From Marinilabiliales bacterium (GTDB taxonomy: Bacteria; Bacteroidota; Bacteroidia; Bacteroidales; SZUA-534): DNA of 64,000 nt. Below are positions 1-8,242 of this stretch, one piece after another. The stretch is from assembly GCA_003512955.1 (NCBI GenBank), contig DOTG01000023.1, positions 60,026 to 124,025 of the forward strand, read 5' to 3'. The stretch's first letter is position 1, and each line of letters opens with the position of its first letter. The notes beneath the pieces were generated by a model. The model worked only from the letters and a program-made list of their open reading frames with translations, searched no databases and was not told the DNA's origin. A program made the position numbers and the translations under genes.

Positions 1-111
1 TCACCTGGCAAGGAAGTGTTTTATGAAAAGGAGAATTTCAGGCGGATGAAAACAGGAATGGCCCTGTTTCTTGATGCAAAAAGAATGCAGGAGAATGGAT
101 TTACAGAATAA
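1..111 (+). CDS. GNAT family N-acetyltransferase, C-terminal fragment
   Basis: The first 36 codons read open in frame 1 and stop with TAA at 109-111. The peptide contains FYEKENFRRMKTGMALFLD, the usual end of a GNAT acetyltransferase (acetyl-CoA dependent N-acetylation): the FYEK...F strand, then an RRM-T-MALF strand. The start lies outside the window, so substrate and full length cannot be judged. A plausible terminator lies about 175 bases downstream. The call rests on a short C-terminal pattern only. Confidence 0.6.
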   Translation, partial: SPGKEVFYEKENFRRMKTGMALFLDAKRMQENGFTE

Positions 112-418
112 AAATAGGACTGATGGTTTGGAGTGGAGGGCAGCCATATCATCGGGATAAGTGCAAAAAACAAAGGTATTGTTTTGCTAGGAGTATTTTG
201 GCTCAACTTTTGGTAATTTTTGCTTTTGGATCAATTGATCCGAAAACCGGAAAACCCATAAAATTTATAGGTTCCCAACTGACTGTTGTTGGCGTATAGA
301 GGCCAACAGGTATTTTTTTCATTGAAATGGATACATTCTTGCATCAAAAACAGCCATCCTACTTGCATCCTAATTTTATTTAATTAATTTTCAATTTTAA
401 TTTTTTAGCGTAACAACT
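112..418. other. Intergenic region with palindrome and hairpin
   Basis: This gap has no convincing gene; the antisense open frame inside it has no recognisable product. It holds a perfect 14-bp palindrome GGATCAATTGATCC at 228-241, extended by flanking TTT/AAA to 224-245. It also holds a hairpin at 287-308 followed by a T-run. The palindrome is about 175 bases before the permease start and could be an operator, which is inference. Confidence 0.45.
287..319 (+). terminator. Probable rho-independent terminator
   Basis: TGTTGGC (287-293) and GCCAACA (302-308) pair perfectly over 7 bp with an 8-nt loop, and GGTATTTTTTT follows. It would end transcription of the upstream acetyltransferase gene, although it lies 175 bases after that stop codon. 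Confidence 0.4.
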
Positions 419-1846
419 ATGTCCTCACAAATTGACAGATTAATCAAACAGTCGGAAGATAATTCATTGAACCGGACTTTGGGGCCTGTAAATATCACCC
501 TCTTAGGTATCGGGGCCGTTATTGGGGCCGGGATATTTGTGCTTACCGGCACTGCCGCAGCCAATTATGCGGGTCCCGGGATTGTTATTTCGTTTATTAT
601 TTCAGGTATTGCCTGTGGTTTTGCAGCTTTGTGTTATGCCGAATTTGCCTCTATGCTTCCCGTTGCCGGAAGTGCCTACACGTATGCCTATGCTACTATG
701 GGTAAAACAGTAGCCTGGATCATCGGCTGGGATTTGATCCTGGAGTATCTTTTCAGTGCATCGGCTGTAGCGGTAGGATGGTCGGGTTATATGATAAGCT
801 TTTTAAACGATTTTGGAATCCATATCCCCAAAGCGTTTTGTTCAGCCCCATTCATTCAATCGGCTGATGGGATTGTACGTTCGGGTGCTTTTTTTGACAT
901 CCCGGCCATGTTAATTGTCGGGCTTCTAACCGCCATTTTATATGTGGGAATCAAGGAATCGACCCGGTTTAATAATCTGATTGTATATGTGAAAGTGGGG
1001 GTTGTTTTGCTATTTGTTTTTGTCGGTTATAAGTACATCAACCTAGCAAATTGGACCCCTTTTATTCCTGAAAATACCGGGAAATTTGGCGAGTTTGGCT
1101 GGTCGGGGATACTACGCGGTGCCGGGGTCATCTTTTTCGCTTATATTGGTTTCGATGCCGTTTCTACCGTAGCACAGGAGGCAAAAAACCCAAAAAGGGA
1201 TATGCCCATCGGCATCATACTTTCGCTTGCCATCTGTACCATATTATATATTGCGGTGGCCTTGGTGTTAACCGGTATTATTGATTATCGGCTGTTAAAT
1301 GTTGCCGACCCTATCGCAGTAGGCATCAATTCGATAGGGAGCCAATTGATGTGGCTGCGCCCGATAATAAAAATCGGTGCCTTGGCGGGATTAAGCTCTG
1401 TAATTTTGGTGATGTTGCTCGGACAGCCCCGGATTTTTTATTCCATGTCGAAAGACGGATTTCTGCCCCCGGTATTTTCTAAAATTCATCCCAGATTTAA
1501 AACCCCACACATTAATACTATTATTACAGGTGTTGCTACCCTGATTATTGCAGGTTTATTGCCTATAGGTATATTAGGCGAACTGGTTTCGATTGGTACA
1601 TTGCTGGCTTTTGCCATTGTCTGTGGTGGAATATTGGTAATGCGGCATACACATCCTGAATTGCCCCGTGGTTTTAGAACTCCCTGGGTTCCATTTGTAC
1701 CCATTATGGGAGTCTTAACTTCGCTCGCTCAAATGGTAGCCCTCCCTTTTGATACCTGGATGCGGTTGGTCATTTGGATGGCTATTGGTATGGTTATTTA
1801 TTACTTTTATAGTTTACCGAATTTAAAAAAGATGCAGGTTGAATAA
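419..1846 (+). CDS. APC-superfamily amino acid permease
   Basis: This is a 475-residue inner-membrane transporter of the amino acid/polyamine/organocation superfamily, closest in feel to the YfnA/cationic amino acid transporter group. The first membrane segment carries the family glycine-rich turn GIGAVIGAGIFVLTG (about residues 30-44). A second conserved block, FFAYIGFDAVSTVAQEAKNP (about 240-260), matches the TM6-loop region of these permeases. I count about 12 hydrophobic segments, a normal count for the family. It probably imports an amino acid with protons or by exchange; the substrate cannot be read. It stands alone, with about 200 bases before the next gene. The start ATG follows an AT-rich stretch without a Shine-Dalgarno sequence, as usual in this phylum. 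Confidence 0.88.
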   Translation: MSSQIDRLIKQSEDNSLNRTLGPVNITLLGIGAVIGAGIFVLTGTAAANYAGPGIVISFIISGIACGFAALCYAEFASMLPVAGSAYTYAYATMGKTVAWIIGWDLILEYLFSASAVAVGWSGYMISFLNDFGIHIPKAFCSAPFIQSADGIVRSGAFFDIPAMLIVGLLTAILYVGIKESTRFNNLIVYVKVGVVLLFVFVGYKYINLANWTPFIPENTGKFGEFGWSGILRGAGVIFFAYIGFDAVSTVAQEAKNPKRDMPIGIILSLAICTILYIAVALVLTGIIDYRLLNVADPIAVGINSIGSQLMWLRPIIKIGALAGLSSVILVMLLGQPRIFYSMSKDGFLPPVFSKIHPRFKTPHINTIITGVATLIIAGLLPIGILGELVSIGTLLAFAIVCGGILVMRHTHPELPRGFRTPWVPFVPIMGVLTSLAQMVALPFDTWMRLVIWMAIGMVIYYFYSLPNLKKMQVE

Positions 1847-2045
1847 GTGTTAAGATAACGTAATATCTTGTTTGATATATATGAGACGTTTCAATAAATG
1901 TGACTTCTCATTTTTTGTTGCTAACAAAACGTTGATTATCAAAAAACATCTGGTTTTAATATTGGGATTACCTTTGATGGGACTTCAGTATACTTTCCAA
2001 AGACTGATTTTTTTTTTAATTTAGCCATATTATAAGTATTCCCTT

Positions 2046-3005
2046 ATGAAGAAATTACCCTTTGAATATCGGTTGACTTTTATTTATATTATAATTGGTG
2101 CTTTATGGATTTTGTTTTCTGATAAATTAGTTGTCGGTTTTACAAAGGATGCGGAGCGCATCCGGATGATTTCGACCTATAAAGGGTGGTTTTATGTTTT
2201 GGTGACCGGAATCATGCTTTTTTATCTCATCAAAAAAGAAATTCATCGAAGGAAGTTGTTGTACCAAGAATTGCTGGAAACTAAGAAAGAAATTGTCAAC
2301 TCTGAAAGACTTAAAACAGCTTTTTTATCCAACTTATCGCATTACATCCGCTCTCCCATGAATAGTATTTTGGGTTTTGTGGAACTGCTGCAAAATAGGG
2401 AGACATCGCCCGAGAACCAGCAAATGTTTATCACTTACATCAATGAACGGAGCCAACACCTTTTGCATACCTTGAATAGCATTGTTGAAATTTCGAAGAT
2501 TCAGGAGGGATTGTCGGAGGTGAGAAATGAATGGTTCAGTACGTTGGAGCTCATGCGAAGCTTAGAAGTTACAGCAAACCTTGATTTAACTGCAAAAAAC
2601 AAACCTTTGTCACTTATATTAAAGATTGAAAATGGTGAACATGACAAGGATATTTATTCTGACCGGATGAAAATCTTTAACATTTTATTGAACCTGGTTT
2701 CGAATGCCATCAACTTTACGGATCACGGTGAAATTGAAATCGTATATTTGAGCAATAAGAACGCCCATATATTTAAGGTAAAAGATGCGGGTAAAGGAAT
2801 TTCATCCGATAAACAGCAGTCCCTGTTTACAAAATTTATGTACACCTCCTCCGATATCCATACAAGTGGTGAAAGCGCTGGATTGGGTTTATACCTATCG
2901 GCAAAATGGGCTAAGTTGTTAGAAGGTGAACTATGGCTCGAAGAAACCAATACTAAAGGAAGCACCTTTGCTTTACGAGTCCCTAAATTGAGTCCGAACA
3001 CTTAA
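2046..3005 (+). CDS. Membrane sensor histidine kinase with altered H-box
   Basis: The protein has 319 residues. Two membrane helices (about 10-28 and 46-62) flank a loop of fewer than 20 residues, so there is no real extracytoplasmic sensor domain. A short coiled linker follows, then a HisKA domain and a HATPase domain. The phosphoacceptor block reads SNLSHYIRSPMNSILGF, with His at 99; the normal sequence is SHEIRTPMN, so the Glu after the His is replaced by Tyr. The ATP-binding domain has NLVSNAINFT (N box), DAGKGIS (G1) and GLGLYLS (G2). No response regulator is adjacent, so it is an orphan kinase. The missing Glu is thought to matter for phosphotransfer/phosphatase activity in HisKA proteins, so its catalytic state is uncertain. 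Confidence 0.85.
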   Translation: MKKLPFEYRLTFIYIIIGALWILFSDKLVVGFTKDAERIRMISTYKGWFYVLVTGIMLFYLIKKEIHRRKLLYQELLETKKEIVNSERLKTAFLSNLSHYIRSPMNSILGFVELLQNRETSPENQQMFITYINERSQHLLHTLNSIVEISKIQEGLSEVRNEWFSTLELMRSLEVTANLDLTAKNKPLSLILKIENGEHDKDIYSDRMKIFNILLNLVSNAINFTDHGEIEIVYLSNKNAHIFKVKDAGKGISSDKQQSLFTKFMYTSSDIHTSGESAGLGLYLSAKWAKLLEGELWLEETNTKGSTFALRVPKLSPNT

Positions 3006-3011
3006 GAACCC

Positions 3012-4232
3012 TCATTCTTTCTCATCCACATAATCCTGCAAATAAGCAAACTTGGGAGTAAGTTTTCCATCTTTGGTAATGGTAGCCCGCTCAATAATGC
3101 CATCCCCGTCATCGCCAAACAATGCCGGGAAAACCCTTTCGAACAGGTCGTGGCCAAAATCGCGGCTGGCATCACGGGGCAGTTCCCCAGGCAGGTTGTC
3201 CACCGACATGATGGTGATGTTCGTTGGGCGGATAAAGGCCGGTTCCTCGATGCTTAACGAAGGGTTGTACCCAAAGAACGGGTTTTCGATGGTTGTAGCC
3301 CTTAAGGTGGAATGAATAGGACCGGGCACATCGCAACTAATGTCGGCTATCACTGTAATTTTAAAATCGGGTTCCAGGTAATCCTCTTTTTCGATGAAGT
3401 GGGGTGAGCGGTTATCCCAGAAATGGCAGGCAATAAATATGTCGGTAGCTTTTGTATATGGTTTAAAAACCGATTCGTACTCTGCGGGATTGTTGATAAA
3501 GTGCAGCATATCGAACAGTTGACCATCTTTACGCTTCACATAATGGTTCGGTTCAATCAGGCAATACACGGGTTCATCAAAGGTTTCGGTCAAGTATTCT
3601 TTGGGGGTTACCCTTCTCAGGTTCAATTGGCTTAATGTTTCAATAGCCCCGCCAGCCACGCGGCCTCCACCGGTGATTAATATTTTAATAGGTTTTAAAG
3701 TAATCTTACGAAGGCCGGCAAAAAGCTCTTCCATATCGTGGCATTCATGCGCCGGTTTTAACTTGAAGTTGTTGGTGCGGTTTCCGCGGGCTCTTAATGC
3801 ATTGTAAGCGCCAACAATCCCGGCCCAACGTCCAAAAGCTACTATCCGGGTTCCATCGGGCTTGGTCAAATATTCATAGTCAATGAGGGTAATTTTTTTC
3901 TCCAGAACGGCCTTTAAAAGTTCCCGGTTATGAGGTTGTTTTTTAGCTACATGAGCAAAAAAGAAGTAAGTCTTTCCGGGAATCAAGGCATCAATCTTAA
4001 CCTCTTTTACACCCATCAGCAGGTCACAGGTTTCCATGTTGCATTCCAGAGGCACATCCAGATATTTGTATTCATCGTTTGTAAAACACCGGTAAGCGCT
4101 GGGTTCCACACAAACCGAAACATGTGGGTACTGGGTGTGTATGGCATCAACCTGAGCGGGTGTGATGGGCACCCGTTTATCGGGGGGTGTTTTAGTTTCA
4201 CGGATAATCCCAAGACGGAAGTTTTTGTTCAT
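3012..4232 (-). CDS. Saccharopine dehydrogenase (LYS1)-like / alanine dehydrogenase-fold oxidoreductase
   Basis: The 406-residue protein is built like the alanine dehydrogenase/transhydrogenase family. The N-terminal domain starts with LGIIRETKTPPDKRVPITP, and a Rossmann nucleotide fold has ILITGGGRVAGGAIE near residues 184-198. Blocks DYEYLTKPDGTRIVAFGRWA and VDNLPGELPRDASRDFG resemble the NAD-dependent, lysine-forming saccharopine dehydrogenase rather than true alanine dehydrogenase. It is therefore likely a cytoplasmic NAD(P)-dependent amino-acid dehydrogenase; substrate and direction are inferred from family resemblance. It is convergent with the histidine kinase (6 bases apart) and divergent from the tmRNA gene. 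Many Bacteroidota carry such a gene annotated only as alanine dehydrogenase. Confidence 0.75.
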   Translation of the reverse strand: MNKNFRLGIIRETKTPPDKRVPITPAQVDAIHTQYPHVSVCVEPSAYRCFTNDEYKYLDVPLECNMETCDLLMGVKEVKIDALIPGKTYFFFAHVAKKQPHNRELLKAVLEKKITLIDYEYLTKPDGTRIVAFGRWAGIVGAYNALRARGNRTNNFKLKPAHECHDMEELFAGLRKITLKPIKILITGGGRVAGGAIETLSQLNLRRVTPKEYLTETFDEPVYCLIEPNHYVKRKDGQLFDMLHFINNPAEYESVFKPYTKATDIFIACHFWDNRSPHFIEKEDYLEPDFKITVIADISCDVPGPIHSTLRATTIENPFFGYNPSLSIEEPAFIRPTNITIMSVDNLPGELPRDASRDFGHDLFERVFPALFGDDGDGIIERATITKDGKLTPKFAYLQDYVDEKE

Positions 4233-4334
4233 AGTAGTAGTCCTTTGATCAGTTTGTAAAAAGGCAGATGAAATGAATGATTTTCAGGTGCCAGCCTGCG
4301 AAATTAAGAAAATAGCCGAATTTTAAATCGCAGG

Positions 4335-4367
4335 TTGATGTGATAAACAACAGAATTTGTATCTTTG
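4335..4367 (+). promoter_or_regulatory. Putative promoter of the tmRNA gene
   Basis: TATCTTTG at 4360-4367 matches the Bacteroidota -7 consensus TAnnTTTG. A TTG at 4335-4337 could be the -33 element, although the spacing (22 nt) is longer than usual. Transcription would start near 4374, about 44 bases before the mature tmRNA end. Confidence 0.45.
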
Positions 4368-4417
4368 CTGGCTTTCAAGAAACGGATGAACGCAGTTTTT
4401 GAAAGTATGTTCTTTAA

Positions 4418-4812
4418 GGGGCTGACTGGTTTTGACAGCAAGATGAGGTGGTATGTAAGCATGTCGGGGGTAGTGAAACTGACCCGTAAATCTCAGGCAC
4501 ACACTTTTTAAATGGCGAATCTAATTACGCTCTTGCCGCTTAATCGAATTATAGTAGATTAGCCTAATTCTGGTTCTAGGAACTGGAACAAGACATCTCC
4601 CGGAGGCCCGTGTCCTGAGGCTCGCCGATTCGGAGGTGCTACAAATTCAGGGCTTGCCAGCCATTTTCTCCGCATGGCTGGTAAGATAAAGGAGATAAGG
4701 TACAATTCGGTGGCTTTGATCCAGGTTGTACCCGAAAATCAAGTCAGAGCTAAGCATGTAGAAAGCGTATGGTCTCCTTGTTTGGACCCGGGTTCGAATC
4801 CCGGCAGCTCCA
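4418..4812 (+). ncRNA. ssrA: tmRNA (SsrA)
   Basis: The RNA rescues stalled ribosomes and tags the unfinished protein for proteolysis. The 5' end GGGGCTGACTGG pairs over 7 bp (one G-U) with CAGCTCC at 4805-4811 to form the tRNA-like acceptor stem. The 3' part has the T-arm GGGTTCGAATCCC. The tag frame starts at GGC 4514 and reads GESNYALAA followed by TAA 4541-4543; this closely resembles the Bacteroides tag GETNYALAA. The tail after the discriminator A is CAA, so the CCA end is not encoded and must be added enzymatically. Length is about 395 nt, and a strong terminator follows. Confidence 0.95.
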
Positions 4813-4822
4813 CAAATCATGT

Positions 4823-4868
4823 AACAAATGCCTGTAAATAAATAATTTTACAGGCATTTGTTGTTTTG
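4823..4868 (+). terminator. Rho-independent terminator of ssrA
   Basis: A perfect 15-bp inverted repeat (4824-4838 with 4847-4861, loop TAAATAAT) is followed by TGTTTTGTG. It lies 11 bases after the tmRNA 3' end and only 16 bases before the mobA start. Confidence 0.8.
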
Positions 4869-4877
4869 TGCTTGTAA

Positions 4878-5429
4878 ATGAAAGAAAAATACAAACCGAC
4901 CGGGATTATTTTGGCTGGTGGCAAAAGCAGCCGCATGGGGGTAAATAAAGCATTGGTGCTGTTTCAGAACCAGAGGATGATCGATATTGCCAGAGCAAAG
5001 CTAGCCCGGTTTGCCGATACCATTTTGGTTAGTTCCAATGAACCCATCCCGGATTTTGATGGGCAACGGGTTCCTGATGTCATTTTTGAAATCGGTCCTT
5101 TAGGTGGTTTGTTTTCCTGTTTAAACGTATCCGCCACCGAAATAAATCTGGTCATTCCGTGCGATGTTCCATTGTTACCTGCATCGCTTTATGAGCAATT
5201 GTGGCCATTGGCTTCTGCTTTTGATGTGGTGATTCCCCGGTTGCCCGATGGGAAGCTGGAACCCTTGATCGGATTTTATAAAAAGAGCACCTTGGCAGCT
5301 ATGGAAGAAATGATTGCCGCCAACGATTTTAAATTATTGCATCTATTCAATAAAGTCAATACCTATTATTTTGATATTCAGGAAACCGGCATCTTTAAAA
5401 ATGTAAATACCCCCAACGATTTGTTATGA
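4878..5429 (+). CDS. mobA: Molybdenum cofactor guanylyltransferase MobA
   Basis: MobA transfers GMP from GTP to molybdopterin to make the bis-MGD cofactor of DMSO-reductase family enzymes. At 183 residues it is the usual length. The nucleotide-binding signature GIILAGGKSSRMGVNKAL covers residues 9-26, and NLVIPCDVPLLP (about residues 92-103) carries the metal-binding Asp. The next gene overlaps it by 4 bp (ATGA), so the two are surely co-translated. No molybdoenzyme or other moco gene lies in this window. Confidence 0.88.
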   Translation: MKEKYKPTGIILAGGKSSRMGVNKALVLFQNQRMIDIARAKLARFADTILVSSNEPIPDFDGQRVPDVIFEIGPLGGLFSCLNVSATEINLVIPCDVPLLPASLYEQLWPLASAFDVVIPRLPDGKLEPLIGFYKKSTLAAMEEMIAANDFKLLHLFNKVNTYYFDIQETGIFKNVNTPNDLL

Positions 5430-5941
5430 AAGTATGGCCCCAATTGTTTTTAATTGCCGGAACCAACCGCAATGTTGGGAAAACCACCTTGGCTTGCCGG
5501 GTGATTGAACAAATTAGCAAAGAACAACAGGTGGTTGGTGTTAAAATTTCTCCACATTTTCATGAACTGGGTTCCACCCTCGAAATTGTACATCAATCAA
5601 AGAATTGCTTCATCACTTTTGAAACTTCACCAGTTCCTGTAAAAGATAGTTCACGGATGTTGGCAGCCGGGGCTCAACGGGTATATTATATTCAGGCCAA
5701 CGATGAATCGCTACCGGAAGTGTTTGAATTTTTGCATTGGAACATTCCCGGATCCATGGCCGTTGTATGTGAGTCGGCAGCTTTACGGAGGTTTGTGGAA
5801 CCAGGGATGTTTGTGATACTTTCAGGAAAAGGAGAGGTGGTAAAAAACCTCGATCTGCTTCTGTGGGCCGATGTACACGTTCAGGATTTTAATTTTGAAT
5901 CCCTTAAATTCCGGTTTTCACATGGGGGATGGCAAAAATAA
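5426..5941 (+). CDS. MobB-like P-loop protein
   Basis: This 171-residue protein begins with a Walker A loop, GTNRNVGKTTLA (about 12-23), in the position seen in MobB, the GTP-binding helper of MobA. The rest lacks the clear MobB later motifs, and the centre (KISPHFHELG) shows only loose similarity. The overlap with mobA by ATGA strongly supports a role with it in molybdopterin guanine dinucleotide synthesis. It could also be a divergent deoxynucleotide-kinase-like P-loop protein. The gene ends at 5941, and an imperfect hairpin (ATCCGTTT...AAAACGGAAT) follows. Confidence 0.6.
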   Translation: MKVWPQLFLIAGTNRNVGKTTLACRVIEQISKEQQVVGVKISPHFHELGSTLEIVHQSKNCFITFETSPVPVKDSSRMLAAGAQRVYYIQANDESLPEVFEFLHWNIPGSMAVVCESAALRRFVEPGMFVILSGKGEVVKNLDLLLWADVHVQDFNFESLKFRFSHGGWQK

Positions 5942-6137
5942 AAAAATCCGTTTCAAACTTCCTTTGGGAAATTCAAAACGGAATCTTTGATAATAACCTA
6001 ATTCCTGCAAATGAAATATTAATGATCATGAAAATGAGATAATTATTCGCATGCAACTTTACAAAACAGCATTAAAAAACGTCATCTTCAAGATAGCCGC
6101 AGTGCGACTTGCGGATTTGAGAAAAGAATTACAGGGA

Positions 6138-6320
6138 TTAGTCCTTTTTGGTGGTAAGTTTCAAAGGAACATACATGGGGCACCAGTTAATAAGGGCTGT
6201 AACTACAGGAACAATTCCTATCAAACCCCACCAGCTTTGGTAATAAATACCTACAGCACCAATGATTAATCCAATCACCAACCGGATGATTTTGTCTGTT
6301 TTACCTACATTACATTTCAT
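6138..6320 (-). CDS. DUF2892 (YgaP-like) small membrane protein
   Basis: This 60-residue protein starts MKCNVGKTDKIIRLVIGLII, the hallmark N-terminus of DUF2892: an N-V-G-x-x-D/E-x-x-I/L-R motif followed by two hydrophobic helices. A Cys-Pro (NWCPMY) sits near the C-terminus. DUF2892 occurs as the membrane part of YgaP rhodanese proteins and as free small proteins, often near thiosulfate/sulfide or Crp/Fnr genes; its function is not established. It follows another DUF2892 gene and a Crp/Fnr regulator on the same strand. Confidence 0.8.
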   Translation of the reverse strand: MKCNVGKTDKIIRLVIGLIIGAVGIYYQSWWGLIGIVPVVTALINWCPMYVPLKLTTKKD

Positions 6321-6370
6321 AATCTGTCAATTTAAGTTTAACAATCTTTTTTGATATGTTTTTACAGAGG

Positions 6371-6631
6371 TTATTTTAAATCCAGCTTTTCGGTTTTGAT
6401 GGTGGCCTCTTTTTCATCTACCCCGGTTCCACAGGTTCCCATACCCAGCAAGGCATAAATTGGGCAGCATCGGCGTAACGAGGTGGCGGCCAAAACTACC
6501 GCAATCACTATAAAGGCTGTTGTACCTAGCTTGCCATCTGCCACTTTTGTAAAATAAAGAATGGCTAATATAATTGCCACTGAAATTCTAATTATCCGGT
6601 CTATTTTTCCAACATTGTGCATAATTTTCAA
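6371..6631 (-). CDS. DUF2892 (YgaP-like) small membrane protein, second copy
   Basis: The 86-residue paralogue of the downstream gene has HNVGKIDRIIRISVAIILA at its start, then a second hydrophobic helix and RRCCPIYALLGMGTCGTG. It carries three cysteines (a CC pair and one more) against one in its neighbour, which could suit a thiol or metal role at the membrane face. A TATTTTTG -7-like box lies upstream on the minus strand between it and the Crp/Fnr stop, so it may have its own promoter. Function unknown. Confidence 0.78.
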   Translation of the reverse strand: MKIMHNVGKIDRIIRISVAIILAILYFTKVADGKLGTTAFIVIAVVLAATSLRRCCPIYALLGMGTCGTGVDEKEATIKTEKLDLK

Positions 6632-6686
6632 GTTTTTAATTTAATGCAAAAATAGACAAATTGGTGGCCGCTCTTGGTGACTCAGG

Positions 6687-7301
6687 TTACAAAGGTCCCA
6701 AAACTTTTATAAAACCTCTTTCCAGAGAAACCATTCCCTGTTTCTCTAAATGCTTTAAAAGCCTTGATACCACCTCGCGGGCAGTTCCCAATTCATTTGC
6801 TAATTGTTGATGGGTTATTTCGATAATGGGACCTGAGATAGTAGTTTTTTCTTTGAGTTTTTCTATCAGCCGAAAGTCCATCTGTTTAAATGCAATATGG
6901 TCAACCAATGTCAAAACTTCGTCAATGCGTTGGTGGTAAAGCTTCATCACAAACAGCCGCCAGCTTTTATAAGTATCCATCCATTCTTTGGCCTGTTCGG
7001 CTTTCACAATCAGTAATTTTGATTGACCTACCGATAATGCCTCGGCACTGCTTTGCTTGTCGTTCAGGCACGATGTGATGGATAAAATGCAGCTTTCACC
7101 CGGTTGAATATAATAGAGTACAATCTCTTTCCCAGATGCATCGGTTCTCCGTACTTTGAGGCTCCCTTCAACCAAAATGGGAATCTCCCGGATAAAAGCC
7201 CCTTCGCGTAACACCAAATCATTAGCTTTGAGGTCAACCAGAGGGCAGTTCATGAGTTCTTTGAGCAGCCCGGGTTCAAATAGTTCGTTTAGGTTTTGCA
7301 T
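6687..7301 (-). CDS. Crp/Fnr family transcription regulator
   Basis: From the ATG at 7301 the protein has 204 residues: a cyclic-nucleotide-binding-type beta barrel (LREGAFIREIPILVEGSLKV) and a C-terminal winged helix-turn-helix (THQQLANELGTAREVVSRLL). An ATG at 7379 would add 26 residues, but that extension looks non-coding. A possible -7 box (TATCTTTT) also lies just upstream of 7301. No four-Cys iron-sulfur signature of classical FNR is visible in the N-terminus, so the signal is unknown. It probably controls the two DUF2892 genes immediately downstream and is divergent from the LytTR regulator. Confidence 0.85.
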   Translation of the reverse strand: MQNLNELFEPGLLKELMNCPLVDLKANDLVLREGAFIREIPILVEGSLKVRRTDASGKEIVLYYIQPGESCILSITSCLNDKQSSAEALSVGQSKLLIVKAEQAKEWMDTYKSWRLFVMKLYHQRIDEVLTLVDHIAFKQMDFRLIEKLKEKTTISGPIIEITHQQLANELGTAREVVSRLLKHLEKQGMVSLERGFIKVLGPL

Positions 7302-7524
7302 AATTTCATTATTGTTAAAAGATACAAAATAAATACTGGATTTGTTTATGAGATGATCATTTAGTTTGAACTCATTCAATGGAATGTTTTTTATGAAATT
7401 TAAGCAAATTTTTGCTTTTTTTCGGTTTAGTTTGCGCTTATAAACATAAATTCAATAGATAGATGATAATATGTTGTACATTAATGGTTATATTTGCATG
7501 AAATGTAATTAACCTCTGGATTTT

Positions 7525-8235
7525 ATGAATTGTATCATTATTGACGACGATCCTTTGAGCCGGAAAATTATCGAAGGATTTATTGATAAGACCGATGCCT
7601 TAAACCTTGTGGGTTCGTATGAAAGCCCAATCCCAGCATTCAAAGCTTTCGACGGAGAAGACAACATTGACTTGATCTTTTTAGATATTGAAATGCCCGA
7701 AATGTCTGGTCTTGAGTTTATCAATACCCTCGATTCCCCTCCGATGATTGTGATCGTCTCGGGTCAGGAGAAATACGCATTGGAAGCTTTTGAATACGAT
7801 GTAATTGATTATTTGTTAAAACCACTCTCATTGCCAAGGTTTTATAAATCGGTAAGCAAAGCCCAAAAGCGTCATTTGGATCGGGAGAGCATCTCCAGAT
7901 ATCCAGAGGAGATATTTATTAAAAAGAAAAATTCCACCCTGGTACGGCTGAAATATGACGATATTCTTTGGGTTGAGGCTCTTGAGAATTATGTTACCGT
8001 GAACACCTACAAGGAGAAGTTTACCATCCATTTTACCATGAAAGCCATCGAAAACAAACTTCCGTTGGTGAAATTCAAAAGGGTCCACCGTTCCTATATT
8101 GTGAATATTCATCGCATTGAATATATCGAAGACAGCAACGTGGTGATAAAAACAGAAGCTGGCACAAAGATCATCCCCATCGGTAAATCGTACCGCGATA
8201 ACCTGATGGATGAATTGAACCTCATTTCGAAATAA
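7525..8235 (+). CDS. LytTR-family response regulator
   Basis: The 236-residue protein has a receiver domain (about 1-115; acidic pocket DDD near 8-10, phosphoacceptor Asp in LIFLDIEMPEMSG, Lys in LLKPLSL) and a LytTR DNA-binding domain (about 135-235; LRYDDILWVEA-type start and FKRVHRSYIVN). LytTR regulators bind direct repeats before genes for secreted products or metabolism. No LytS-type kinase is adjacent. The aminotransferase gene starts 7 bases after its stop, so the two are likely one operon. A TATATTTG -7 box at 7489-7496 is a good promoter candidate. Confidence 0.9.
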   Translation: MNCIIIDDDPLSRKIIEGFIDKTDALNLVGSYESPIPAFKAFDGEDNIDLIFLDIEMPEMSGLEFINTLDSPPMIVIVSGQEKYALEAFEYDVIDYLLKPLSLPRFYKSVSKAQKRHLDRESISRYPEEIFIKKKNSTLVRLKYDDILWVEALENYVTVNTYKEKFTIHFTMKAIENKLPLVKFKRVHRSYIVNIHRIEYIEDSNVVIKTEAGTKIIPIGKSYRDNLMDELNLISK

Positions 8236-8242
8236 ACCGGAT

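Noticed and set aside
3052..4259. Several plus-strand open frames opposite the saccharopine dehydrogenase-like gene
   Set aside because: They are shadows of the minus-strand gene, which has a full conserved protein.
6051..6269. 72-codon plus-strand frame opposite the DUF2892 gene
   Set aside because: It mostly reads the complement of a recognised family gene and has no motif.
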